Shown here in pieces: positions 28,482-37,058 of a stretch of DNA of 64,000 nt. Numbering within the stretch: position 1 is the stretch's first letter; every line of letters starts with the position of its first letter. Made by a program: the position numbers and the translations under genes. The notes under the pieces are model-generated. The model saw only the letters and a program-made list of their open reading frames with translations. It was not told where the DNA came from and searched no databases. The DNA is from Mucilaginibacter aquaedulcis (GTDB lineage Bacteria > Bacteroidota > Bacteroidia > Sphingobacteriales > Sphingobacteriaceae), in contig NZ_JAUFPR010000002.1 in NCBI RefSeq assembly GCF_030409325.1, forward strand, positions 434,001 through 498,000, in the 5' to 3' direction.

Positions 28482-29593
28482 CTCAGCGCTTGTTTAAGGT
28501 CGGCTATTAGATCTTCGATATGCTCCAACCCAACTGATACCCGGAGAAGGTTTCGTGGTGTTCTGGTATCCGGGCCCTCAACTGTTGCCCGGTGTTCAAT
28601 CAGACTTTCAAGTCCACCCAAACTGGTTGCACGGGTAAACAGCTGTAACTTATTGATCACGTTGTGGGTGTCTTCTTCATTTCCTTTAACAATAAATGAT
28701 AGCATGCCACCAAAGGCCAGCATTTGTTGTTTGGCTATACCATGTTGCGGATGCGATGTTAAACCCGGGTACATCACACGTTCAACAGCAGGGTGCTGAT
28801 CCAAATACTCGGCCAAAAGCTGCGCATTATGAACATGCCCTTTAACCCGATACGGCAATGTTTTAATACTGCGTACCAGCATATAACAATCCATAGGCGA
28901 GGGGATGGCACCACCCATTTCCTGCACCTGCCGTATTTTTAGCCACCAGTCCGTTTTTTCAGCAGTAATTAATGCACCACCCATCAAATCGCTGTGGCCG
29001 CCAAAATATTTGGTAGCAGAGTGCATTACCACATCGGCCCCCAGGCTAAGTGGCTGCTGGCATATTGGTGTAGCAAAAGTATTATCGCAAACCACTTTAA
29101 TACCATTAGTCTTAGCTATAGTTACAACAGTTTTAATATCGGTTATTTTAAGTAATGGGTTTGATGGGGTTTCAATCCAAATTAAACCGGTTTCGGGTTT
29201 AATATGCTGTTGTAATGTATCAACATCATTAACGTCAATAAAATCAAAAGTTAAAATGCCGGCAAACAGATTTTTAAGCTGGTTACGCAGCCCATGGTAC
29301 ATATCGTCGGGAGCAATAATGTGCGTACCCGGCGGCAATGATTGAAACACTGCCATACCGGCAGCATTACCTGATGAAAAAGAAGCAGCATCAACACCAC
29401 CCTCCAGGCGGGCCAGCACACTCTCTAACGATGCACGGTTGGGGTTTGATGACCGGCTATAGATATGTCCACCAGGAAAATCGCCATCAAGGCCACGCTC
29501 AAACGTGGTTGATAGTATAATGGGTTGTATTACCGCTCTTGATGATTCATCTGTATGGTTACCGGCGTGGATAGCTATAGTTTCTGTTTTCAT
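28478..29593 (-). CDS. Trans-sulfuration PLP enzyme (cystathionine gamma-synthase or lyase)
   Basis: The 371-residue protein is a Cys/Met-metabolism PLP enzyme: HIYSRSSNPNRASLESVLARL, VVCDNTFATPI, the PLP Lys in MHSATKYFGGHSD, and LLRVSVGLEHIEDL at the C-terminus. It is shorter than MetY, in the MetB/MetC/CGL size range. Motifs alone do not separate gamma-synthase, gamma-lyase and beta-lyase. It is not contiguous with the metY operon; the damaged secreted-protein gene lies between them on the other strand. Confidence 0.9.
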   Translation of the reverse strand: MKTETIAIHAGNHTDESSRAVIQPIILSTTFERGLDGDFPGGHIYSRSSNPNRASLESVLARLEGGVDAASFSSGNAAGMAVFQSLPPGTHIIAPDDMYHGLRNQLKNLFAGILTFDFIDVNDVDTLQQHIKPETGLIWIETPSNPLLKITDIKTVVTIAKTNGIKVVCDNTFATPICQQPLSLGADVVMHSATKYFGGHSDLMGGALITAEKTDWWLKIRQVQEMGGAIPSPMDCYMLVRSIKTLPYRVKGHVHNAQLLAEYLDQHPAVERVMYPGLTSHPQHGIAKQQMLAFGGMLSFIVKGNEEDTHNVINKLQLFTRATSLGGLESLIEHRATVEGPDTRTPRNLLRVSVGLEHIEDLIADLKQALS

Positions 29594-29676
29594 ATTCGGG
29601 CAAATTAAACAAGATTATCTTAGATGAGGTGTAGCGGGGCAGATATTTTTTACGTAATATTTTAAAAACCTTGACC

Positions 29677-30201
29677 ATGAAAACTTTACATATCCCGCTT
29701 ATTGTTATTTTGATGCTCACATGCAGCTGCAAAAAAGATGAAATATCCGGGAAACAGGATGATCTGAATAATAGCTATAAAATTTGGCTGAGTTATAAAA
29801 GCAGCATCCATAATTCGTACAGTTATACGCAATCATACGGTTCTGTTTTTGGCTATAACACAGAAATAAAAACAGGGATAAAAAATGGGGAGTTTATTTC
29901 AAGGGATCTGATTTTAACAAGATATTACCAGGATGGCAGCGGTAAAAAGGACACTTTAAAGCAATGGCATGAAGATGTTTCCAATTTCAATACGCATGGC
30001 ATAGCAGCGGGTGATCTGGTGACTATTGATGATATTTATGAGCAATCCCGCAAGGTTTATTTAAAGGTCGATGTCAAAAAGAACATGGTTATTTTTGAAG
30101 CTAATAATAACGGAATATTGTCAAGTTGCGGCTATATCCCTAATGGCTGCCAGGACGATTGCTTTAACGGTTTTAAAATCACCTCCATTTCTCCTCTGTA
30201 A
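29677..30201 (+). CDS. Putative lipoprotein, unknown function
   Basis: The 174-residue product starts MKTLHIPLIVILMLTCSCKKDE, a short signal ending in a Cys-Ser-Cys-Lys-Lys-Asp context common in Bacteroidota lipoproteins. I use the ATG at 29677 rather than the TTG at 29671. The mature part is rich in Ser, Tyr, Asp and Asn, with a pair of Cys near the end (SSCGYIPNGCQDDCFNG) that may form disulfides. No family was recognised. Confidence 0.65.
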   Translation: MKTLHIPLIVILMLTCSCKKDEISGKQDDLNNSYKIWLSYKSSIHNSYSYTQSYGSVFGYNTEIKTGIKNGEFISRDLILTRYYQDGSGKKDTLKQWHEDVSNFNTHGIAAGDLVTIDDIYEQSRKVYLKVDVKKNMVIFEANNNGILSSCGYIPNGCQDDCFNGFKITSISPL

Positions 30202-30271
30202 ATTGAATGTCATTACTTATGCCCGCTTATTGTAAACAACATGTTATAAGGTGTAGTTTTATGCTTTTTAT

Positions 30272-30279
30272 TACATTTG
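30272..30279 (+). promoter_or_regulatory. TAnnTTTG box upstream of mqnE
   Basis: TACATTTG lies 17 bp before the mqnE ATG and predicts a transcript with a very short leader for the futalosine operon. Confidence 0.55.
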
Positions 30280-30295
30280 CGCAAAGTTTTTTTCC

Positions 30296-31489
30296 ATGGA
30301 AGCTGAAGGTAATTTACAGTTATTATTGCAAAATCAGGACCTATCTGCTGATTTAAAGCACATTGCCGAAAAAGTACTCAACAATGAACGTATTAGTTTT
30401 GATGAAGGTGTTGTGTTGTATGAGCAGGGCGATCTCGGTTACCTTGGCGTTTTAGCCAACTACATTCGCGAAAAAAGGCATGGTGATAAAACCTACTTCA
30501 ATCGTAACTTCCATATCGAGCCAACCAACCTTTGCGTTTATGATTGCAAATTTTGCTCTTATTCGCGTTTGCTGAAACAAAAATCAGAAGGCTGGGAATA
30601 CACCATGGATGAGATGTTTGGTATGGTTACCAAATATGATGGCGAACCGGTTACTGAGGTACATATAGTAGGCGGTGTTTTACCGCAATATGATGTGCCA
30701 TTTTATCAGGAGCTTTTTAGCCGTATCCGCGCCCATCGCCCGGAATTGCATATTAAAGCTTTAACCCCTGTTGAATATCATTACATTTTCAAAAAAGCCA
30801 AAATTGACTATACAACAGGTATGCGCCTGATGCAGGAAGCTGGTTTAGGATCTATACCTGGTGGCGGCGCTGAAATATTTCATCCTGAAGTACGTGATCT
30901 TATTTCCAAAGACAAATGTACTGGCGACCAGTGGTTAGCTATTCACGAAGAATGGCATAAGCTGGGTGGCCGATCAAACGCTACCATGTTATATGGTCAT
31001 ATTGAAAAATTCTGGCACCGGGTTGATCATATGGAACGCCTGCGTCAGTTACAAGATAAAACAGGAGGCTTCCAAACGTTCATTCCGCTTAAATTCCGTA
31101 ATCAGGATAACCAGATGTCGCATGTACCGGAATCAACTGTAGTTGAAGATCTGCGTAACTATGCCATTGCCCGTATTTACCTGGATAACTTTGATCATAT
31201 CAAGGCTTACTGGGCCATGATCAGCAGAACCACGGCTCAGCTTTCATTAAATTTTGGTGTTGATGATATTGATGGTACACTTGATGATACTACCAAAATA
31301 TATTCAATGGCAGGCGCTGAGGAACAACATCCAGGCATGAGCACCAAACAGTTGGTTGAACTGATAAAAAATGTAGGCCGGCAACCCATTGAACGCGATA
31401 CATTATATAATGTAGTAACCGACTTTACAAATTTTGAGTTTCCGGAGGAAAGCAAACCGCAATATTATAAATTGCCGGTAATAAATTAA
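30296..31489 (+). CDS. mqnE: Aminofutalosine synthase
   Basis: The 397-residue radical SAM enzyme joins the MqnA product to a SAM-derived adenosyl radical to form aminofutalosine in the alternative menaquinone pathway. The cluster motif is CVYDCKFCSY, and the surrounding family segments are clear (HIVGGVLPQYDVPFYQEL, GLGSIPGGGAEIFHPEVR, ATMLYGHIE). MqnC is a paralogue; this sequence fits MqnE better because of GSIPGGGAEIF. It leads a three-gene unit with a histidine phosphatase and mqnA. Confidence 0.92.
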   Translation: MEAEGNLQLLLQNQDLSADLKHIAEKVLNNERISFDEGVVLYEQGDLGYLGVLANYIREKRHGDKTYFNRNFHIEPTNLCVYDCKFCSYSRLLKQKSEGWEYTMDEMFGMVTKYDGEPVTEVHIVGGVLPQYDVPFYQELFSRIRAHRPELHIKALTPVEYHYIFKKAKIDYTTGMRLMQEAGLGSIPGGGAEIFHPEVRDLISKDKCTGDQWLAIHEEWHKLGGRSNATMLYGHIEKFWHRVDHMERLRQLQDKTGGFQTFIPLKFRNQDNQMSHVPESTVVEDLRNYAIARIYLDNFDHIKAYWAMISRTTAQLSLNFGVDDIDGTLDDTTKIYSMAGAEEQHPGMSTKQLVELIKNVGRQPIERDTLYNVVTDFTNFEFPEESKPQYYKLPVIN

Positions 31490-31497
31490 GTTTAAAG

Positions 31498-31580
31498 CAG
31501 AAGGCTAAAAGCTTAAGAATATAATCAATAAAGCAGACAATGCTTTATGCCTTTGGCTTTTAGCTTTAGGCTTAAAAAAT
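31498..31580. repeat. Imperfect inverted repeat between mqnE and the phosphatase gene
   Basis: AAGGCTAAAAGCTTAAG and a later complementary segment (GGCTTTTAGCTTTAGGCTT) can form a long imperfect hairpin filling the 92-bp gap. It resembles degenerate intergenic repeats and could attenuate the downstream genes. Confidence 0.5.
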
Positions 31581-31581
31581 A

Positions 31582-32205
31582 ATGATAGAAAAAACCTTAT
31601 ATATAGTACGGCACGGCCAAACAGAACTTAACCGCCAGGGTATTGTTCAGGGCCGTGGAATGGATACCGATTTAAATGATGAAGGTCGCAGACAAGCTTC
31701 CCTGTTTTACGAAGCTTATAAGAACGTGCCTTTTGATAAGATTTATGTATCGGCCTTAAAGCGTACTCAGCAAAGTGTTCAGCCCTTTATTGATATGGGT
31801 ATTCCGTATCAAAAGCTATCAGGTTTAGATGAGCTGGCCTGGGGAATACATGAAGGACAGCCAAGCACTACGCAAAATAAAGCTGCTTTTTTACAGATCA
31901 TGCGCGATTGGCTTGATGGCCGTTTAGATAGCAAATTTGAAGGCGGTGAAAGTCCTAATGAAGTAGAGATACGTGAGCGGGAAGCATTAGGAGTGATCAT
32001 GAGCCATCCCGAAGAAAAAAATGTATTAATATGTATGCATGGCCGCGCCATGCGTTTATTACTTTGTATACTTAGCGGCTTACCCCTCACCGCCATGGAC
32101 ACTTTTCCGCACCAAAACCTGGTTTTATACAAAGTTGAATATGATGGTGATAAATTCCAGATCACTGAATTTAATAATGCCGAACATTTAAAACAACAAT
32201 CCTGA
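31582..32205 (+). CDS. Histidine phosphatase family protein
   Basis: The 207-residue protein has the phosphohistidine motif VRHGQTELN (His 11) and the later ICMHGRAMRLL. It belongs to the PhoE/CobC-like branch of the phosphoglycerate mutase superfamily, with phosphatase rather than mutase activity expected. Its position between mqnE and mqnA (14 bp before mqnA) suggests a role in futalosine metabolism or a shared need, but no such step is established to my knowledge. Confidence 0.88.
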   Translation: MIEKTLYIVRHGQTELNRQGIVQGRGMDTDLNDEGRRQASLFYEAYKNVPFDKIYVSALKRTQQSVQPFIDMGIPYQKLSGLDELAWGIHEGQPSTTQNKAAFLQIMRDWLDGRLDSKFEGGESPNEVEIREREALGVIMSHPEEKNVLICMHGRAMRLLLCILSGLPLTAMDTFPHQNLVLYKVEYDGDKFQITEFNNAEHLKQQS

Positions 32206-32219
32206 AAGAGAGCGTTTCT

Positions 32220-32963
32220 GTGAATAAAATACGAATATCAGCTGTAAGCTACACTAATACCAAACCCTTTATATACGGCATCCAGCATAGTGGAATATTA
32301 AATAAAATTGAATTGAGCCTTGATATGCCGTCAGACTGTGCTCAAAAACTGATTGATGATGTGGTTGATATCGGACTGATTCCCGTAGCTGCAACCCTGA
32401 ATCTCCCTCATTGGGAAATTGTATCGGAATATTGCATTGGCGCTGTTGGTGCTGTTAACTCCGTTTTTATTTTCAGCAATTGCGATATTAAAGATGTAAA
32501 ATACCTGCAGCTTGATCCTGAATCGCGTTCATCAAATAATTTAGGCCTCGTTTTGCTGAAAAACTATTGGAAGGTAAGTCCTGAACTGATCAGGAATGCT
32601 GCCGACTATTCACACTCTACCGAAGCTAACACTGCATTTGTGCAAATTGGCGATCGTACCTTCGGTAAAAAAGAACAATACAAATACGTATATGATCTGG
32701 CAGAAGAATGGCAAAAGTTCACCGGCTTGCCTTTTATGTTTGCCGGTTGGATAGCTAATAAACCCATTCCTCAGGAATTTATGGATGAGTTTAACGCCGC
32801 CCTTAAATATGGACTTGATCACCGTGCCGAGTTATTTGAAGAACTACCTATGCGGGATGATTTTGATCTTCAGGATTACCTGATGCATAAAATAGACTTT
32901 GATTTAACAGCAGATAAAAAGAAAGCGCTTTATATGTTTTTAGATTTTATCAAGGAGTTATAA
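32220..32963 (+). CDS. mqnA: Chorismate dehydratase
   Basis: The 247-residue periplasmic-binding-protein-like enzyme dehydrates chorismate to 3-enolpyruvylbenzoate, the first step of the futalosine route. The opening RISAVSYTNTKPFIYG and the internal DIGLIPVAATLNL are typical, and QLDPESRSSNNLGLVLLK matches the conserved SRTS region. The start codon is GTG at 32220, 14 bp after the phosphatase stop. It ends close to a strong terminator. Confidence 0.93.
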   Translation: MNKIRISAVSYTNTKPFIYGIQHSGILNKIELSLDMPSDCAQKLIDDVVDIGLIPVAATLNLPHWEIVSEYCIGAVGAVNSVFIFSNCDIKDVKYLQLDPESRSSNNLGLVLLKNYWKVSPELIRNAADYSHSTEANTAFVQIGDRTFGKKEQYKYVYDLAEEWQKFTGLPFMFAGWIANKPIPQEFMDEFNAALKYGLDHRAELFEELPMRDDFDLQDYLMHKIDFDLTADKKKALYMFLDFIKEL

Positions 32964-32985
32964 TCGTATTAATACTCAAATTATA

Positions 32986-33011
32986 AAAGAGACGCTATAA
33001 AGCGTCTCTTT
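32986..33011 (+). terminator. Rho-independent terminator of the mqnE-mqnA unit
   Basis: An 11-bp stem AAAGAGACGCT/AGCGTCTCTTT with a 4-base loop, followed by further T residues, lies 22 bp after mqnA. Confidence 0.9.
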
Positions 33012-33091
33012 TTGTTTATACAGATTTAATTTTTAAAACCTTATTGTATAAAATACATTGGTTATATTAAAACATTTAAATCTCGCAATAA

Positions 33092-33898
33092 ATGAACTCA
33101 TCATCATTAAAAGGACAGGCCGCCCTGGTAACCGGCGGAGATAGCGGCATAGGCAAAGGTGTAGCACTTGCATTGGCTGCTGCAGGTGCAAAAGTTGTAG
33201 TCAATTTTGCTCATAATCATGATGCTGCAGAAGCAACAGTAAATGAAATTAAAACCGCAGGTGGCGAAGCTTTTGCAGTTCAGGCAGACGTAAGCAAAGA
33301 AAGCGAGGTAAAAGCCATGTTTGCTCAAATGTATGCGAAATACGGCACCGTTGATATTTTAATCAATAACGCCGGCTTACAAAAGGATTCCAAATTTGTG
33401 GATATGACGCTTGAAGACTGGAATACAGTGATTAGTATTAACCTTACCGGCCAGTTCTTGTGCGCTCGTGAGGCTGCCCGGGAGTTTATACGCAGGGGAG
33501 TGGTTGATGGGTTAAGTCGTGCCGCAGGTAAAATCATATGTATGAGTAGTGTGCATGAGGTTATTCCTTGGGCCGGTCACGTTAATTACGCGGCCAGTAA
33601 AGGCGGTATTAATATGTTTATGAAAAGTATAGCACAGGAATTGGCCCCACATAAAATAAGAGTAATGGGTATTGGGCCGGGTGCTATACAAACTCCTATT
33701 AATAAGGCTGCCTGGGAAACTCCGGAAGCCCTGGATAAATTACTTACACTTATACCTTATAACAGGATAGGGGTACCCGGTGATATTGGAAAACTGGCGG
33801 CCTGGCTGGCATCTGATGAGGCTGATTATATTACCGGTATTACCGTTTTTATGGATGGTGGCATGACTTTGTATCCCGGCTTCGCAGATAATGGTTAA
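33092..33898 (+). CDS. SDR-family oxidoreductase, glucose 1-dehydrogenase-like
   Basis: The 268-residue Rossmann protein carries TGGDSGIGKGVA (NAD(P) binding), NNAG, the active-site Ser in MSSVHEV and YAASK (YxxxK). The PGAIQTPINKAAW segment and C-terminal DGGMTLYPGF resemble glucose 1-dehydrogenases. The substrate is not proven. Monocistronic, with its own terminator. Confidence 0.9.
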   Translation: MNSSSLKGQAALVTGGDSGIGKGVALALAAAGAKVVVNFAHNHDAAEATVNEIKTAGGEAFAVQADVSKESEVKAMFAQMYAKYGTVDILINNAGLQKDSKFVDMTLEDWNTVISINLTGQFLCAREAAREFIRRGVVDGLSRAAGKIICMSSVHEVIPWAGHVNYAASKGGINMFMKSIAQELAPHKIRVMGIGPGAIQTPINKAAWETPEALDKLLTLIPYNRIGVPGDIGKLAAWLASDEADYITGITVFMDGGMTLYPGFADNG

Positions 33899-33918
33899 AT
33901 TAGGGTTAAAATCATGTG

Positions 33919-33952
33919 AAAAATCGGTTTAGCAAGACATAAACCGATTTTT
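33919..33952 (+). terminator. Rho-independent terminator after the SDR gene
   Basis: A 13-bp stem AAAAATCGGTTTA/TAAACCGATTTTT, followed by more T, lies 20 bp downstream of the stop. Confidence 0.9.
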
Positions 33953-34067
33953 TTATGGCTTAAAAATTTCAGATATTGTAAATTATACACTAAGTGGTTT
34001 AACAAAATTTAAATTTTCTATTATAAAACTCATATAATTATTAAATATTCATAAAAGTTTATTTTTA

Positions 34068-34099
34068 TTTGTCAGATTGTTAATTGTGCTGTATTTTTG
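34068..34099 (+). promoter_or_regulatory. Consensus Bacteroidota promoter of the PepSY-like gene
   Basis: TTTG (34068-34071) and TATTTTTG (34092-34099) are separated by 20 bp, a full match to the phylum's -33/-7 consensus. The start codon follows 26 bp later. Confidence 0.75.
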
Positions 34100-34125
34100 T
34101 TATGGATTTAAAATTTAAAACAAAC

Positions 34126-34605
34126 ATGAAAAAGATATTTTTAACAACTGCAATTGCCGCTTTATTAAGTGTTAATGTATTTGCTGCCGATGGCGCAAAA
34201 AAAGTAGATGGTGGTACTAATGTTTCTTATGTAGCTTTACACGGCTTTACTGTTGATTTTGCTGATGCAAAAGACGTTAACTGGACTGTAACTAAAAGCA
34301 CTCAAAAAGCTACCTTCACTGTTGATGGCGTTAAAAAAACTGCTTTCTATAACCTTAACGGCGAATACTTGGGCGTAACTCAAAGAGTTGATGAAAAAGC
34401 TATACCTGCTAAAACCTTGAAACAAATTGAAAAAGATTACAAAGGTTACAATGTAGGTGAAGTTATTGTTTACCAAGCAAACACTGATCTTAACGATAGC
34501 ATTGATGCAACTTCATACTTTGTTGATCTTAAAAACGATGCTCATGAAGTATTGGTAAGAATCACTCAACAAGGTAACCTTGAGTATTTCCAACAAGTAA
34601 GATAA
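34126..34605 (+). CDS. Secreted PepSY-like (BLIP-fold) protein
   Basis: The 159-residue protein has a clean signal peptide (MKKIFLTTAIAALLSVNVFA) and a mature domain that resembles the PepSY-like beta-lactamase-inhibitor fold common in Bacteroidota, with the segment DVNWTVTKSTQKATF, then AFYNLNGEYLGVTQ, and a second half starting IPAKTLKQIEKDYKGY. Members are periplasmic; function unknown. I reject the TTG start at 34084 because the -7 box lies inside that extension. Confidence 0.8.
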   Translation: MKKIFLTTAIAALLSVNVFAADGAKKVDGGTNVSYVALHGFTVDFADAKDVNWTVTKSTQKATFTVDGVKKTAFYNLNGEYLGVTQRVDEKAIPAKTLKQIEKDYKGYNVGEVIVYQANTDLNDSIDATSYFVDLKNDAHEVLVRITQQGNLEYFQQVR

Positions 34606-34621
34606 TTCTCAAAAAATTTAT

Positions 34622-34656
34622 AAAAAAGCCTTTCTGATATCCAGAAAGGCTTTTTT
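34622..34656 (+). terminator. Rho-independent terminator after the PepSY-like gene
   Basis: A 15-bp perfect stem AAAAAAGCCTTTCTG/CAGAAAGGCTTTTTT with a 5-base loop lies 16 bp after the stop. Confidence 0.92.
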
Positions 34657-34765
34657 TATGCTCGAAAATTGTGACTTTTTTCTACTTATTATAATTAACT
34701 GACAAACAAAATAGCTGATTTTACCTTTATAAATAAGTAAATTATTATTAATATAAAGGAATAGC

Positions 34766-36967
34766 ATGTCTAAAACAATCATTGTTTCTAACCGGTTACC
34801 AGTTAAAATTTCAAAAGCAGATAACGAATATATTTTATCACCAAGCGAAGGAGGTTTAGCTACCGGTTTAGGTTCAATATATAAACAAGGTGATAATGTG
34901 TGGATCGGTTGGCCTGGAATTGAGGTTGACGATCAGGATGATAAAGACCACGTTAAAGGTCAATTAAAGGAGCTTAGCCTTATTCCCGTATTTCTTGATC
35001 AGGAAGAGATCAATCAATATTACGAAGGTTTTTCAAATGAAGTACTATGGCCGGTATTTCATTACTATGCATCTACATATGCCAATTACAAGCAATCAAA
35101 CTGGGATTATTATAAGGCCGTAAATCAAAAGTTTAAAGATATTATTTTAAGCGTAGCCGAGCCGGGTGATATTATCTGGATACATGACTATCAGCTGTTA
35201 CTGTTGCCGGGTTTGGTACGTCAGGAACTTCCCGATGTGTCTATTGGTTTCTTTTTGCATATACCGTTTCCATCGCACGAAATGTTTCGACTTATTCCGT
35301 GGCGTTCAGAATTATTGGAGGGTATGTTAGGGGCGGATCTGATCGGTCTGCACACCTTTGATGATGTTCGTCATTTTTTGGGTGCCGCAACCCGTATTTT
35401 ACCCATAACCAGTTCATCAAATATCATCACTATGGATGAGCGATCTATCGTGATCGAATCGTTCCCAATGGGTATTGATGAAAAGAAGTATGCCAGCCTG
35501 CCTTTGCAAGCAGATGTTCAGGAGCAGGTTGAACTAATCAGGAATAACTTTAAAGGTAACAAACTGATACTTTCTATTGACAGGCTTGATTATAGCAAAG
35601 GAATATTGCAACGATTACAGGCTTTTGAACTGATGCTGCAACTCTGCCCGGAATGCATTGAAAAAATAGCGCTTTACATGATCGTAGTGCCCTCACGTGA
35701 TACAGTTCCGCAGTATGCTCACCTGCGCGATGAGATCGATAAAAAGGTTGGAAATATCAATTCGATATACCGTACCATGGATTGGACTCCGATACATTAT
35801 TATTATCGTTCCTTCCCGATCGAGATGCTTTCGGCCTTGTACTACACTGCTGATGTTTGTTTGGTAACACCAATGCGTGATGGTATGAACCTGGTAAGCA
35901 AGGAGTATGTAGCCAGCAGAATTAATAATGACGGTGTATTGATTATGAGTGAAATGGCTGGTTCATCTAAAGAATTAATTGATGCCATAATTGTTAACCC
36001 TAATAATACAGGTGAGGTTTGCAGGGCTATTTTACAAGCCATTAAAATGCCTCTTGAGGAACAGAAAAGGAGAATGACGCCCATGCGTCAGCTGGTTGCA
36101 AAATTCAACATATCGCACTGGGTCAAAATTTTTATGGATCGCTTAAAAGAAGTAAAATTGATGCAGCGTTCTATGCAAGCCCGTCACGTTAGTATGGCCA
36201 CGGAGCAATCCATTGTGAACCGGTATATTAAGACCAAAAAACGCATCATCTTTTTAGATTATGATGGCACACTTGTAAATTTTAAATCAAATATAGAACA
36301 AGCCAGTCCCGATAAAGAACTCTATGAGATCATCAATAAACTGGTAGAAGATCCTGCCAACGAAGTAGTGATGATCAGTGGTCGAAAACATGAAAACCTG
36401 GATGAGTGGTTTAGTGATACCGACATGTACCTTATTGCGGAGCATGGCTCATGGTTTAAAAAACAAAATACATCATGGCATAAAATACCAGGACTCTCTG
36501 ATCAATGGAAGAATGATATTTACCCAATATTGGAAACCTATGTAGACCGTACTCCCGGTTCGTTCATTGAAGAGAAAACTTATTCACTGGCCTGGCATTA
36601 CCGCAAGGCTCCAAGTGGTTTAGGTGAGCTTAGGGCCAGCGAACTCATGAATAACTTGAAGTACTTAGCCAGCGATAAAGGTTTACAATTGTTGGCAGGA
36701 GATAAAGTACTGGAAGTTAAGAATATGGATATTAATAAAGGTAAGGCAGCCTTAACTTTAACAGAAGGAAAAGACTACGATTTTATTATAGCCTTTGGCG
36801 ACGATTATACTGATGAGGATATTTTTAAAGCTTTACCCGAAAGTGCTATAACCATTAAAGTGGGCAGCAATTTATCGGCGGCTAAGTTTTACCTGCGCAA
36901 CCCTGTTGAGGTGCGTAAGCTATTAACCAGCTTTGCTAAAAACTCTAAAGGGGAGCCCGTTGCATAA
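34766..36967 (+). CDS. otsAB: Bifunctional trehalose-6-phosphate synthase/phosphatase
   Basis: The 733-residue fusion has an N-terminal GT20 synthase (about 1-470; [49 protein letters not shown]) and a C-terminal HAD phosphatase (about 490-733; [11 protein letters not shown] with the nucleophile Asp, [24 protein letters not shown]). It converts UDP-glucose and glucose-6-phosphate through trehalose-6-phosphate to trehalose. The fusion replaces separate otsA and otsB. It converges on a GH15 gene and shares a terminator with it. Confidence 0.95.
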   Translation: MSKTIIVSNRLPVKISKADNEYILSPSEGGLATGLGSIYKQGDNVWIGWPGIEVDDQDDKDHVKGQLKELSLIPVFLDQEEINQYYEGFSNEVLWPVFHYYASTYANYKQSNWDYYKAVNQKFKDIILSVAEPGDIIWIHDYQLLLLPGLVRQELPDVSIGFFLHIPFPSHEMFRLIPWRSELLEGMLGADLIGLHTFDDVRHFLGAATRILPITSSSNIITMDERSIVIESFPMGIDEKKYASLPLQADVQEQVELIRNNFKGNKLILSIDRLDYSKGILQRLQAFELMLQLCPECIEKIALYMIVVPSRDTVPQYAHLRDEIDKKVGNINSIYRTMDWTPIHYYYRSFPIEMLSALYYTADVCLVTPMRDGMNLVSKEYVASRINNDGVLIMSEMAGSSKELIDAIIVNPNNTGEVCRAILQAIKMPLEEQKRRMTPMRQLVAKFNISHWVKIFMDRLKEVKLMQRSMQARHVSMATEQSIVNRYIKTKKRIIFLDYDGTLVNFKSNIEQASPDKELYEIINKLVEDPANEVVMISGRKHENLDEWFSDTDMYLIAEHGSWFKKQNTSWHKIPGLSDQWKNDIYPILETYVDRTPGSFIEEKTYSLAWHYRKAPSGLGELRASELMNNLKYLASDKGLQLLAGDKVLEVKNMDINKGKAALTLTEGKDYDFIIAFGDDYTDEDIFKALPESAITIKVGSNLSAAKFYLRNPVEVRKLLTSFAKNSKGEPVA

Positions 36968-36986
36968 CAATAAATGCAAGTATCAA

Positions 36987-37021
36987 AAAAGGCCGGTATT
37001 AATTATTAATACCGGCCTTTT
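36987..37021 (+). terminator. Bidirectional terminator between otsAB and the GH15 gene
   Basis: A 16-bp perfect stem AAAAGGCCGGTATTAA/TTAATACCGGCCTTTT with a 3-base loop lies 19 bp after otsAB and 38 bp from the end of the GH15 gene. Confidence 0.93.
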
Positions 37022-37058
37022 GTTTAAGTAGATCATATCTAAAAGTTTACCATGTTTT

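Noticed and set aside
28905..29345. 146-codon plus-strand frame opposite the trans-sulfuration gene
   Set aside because: A shadow frame inside a well-supported enzyme gene with no recognisable domain of its own.
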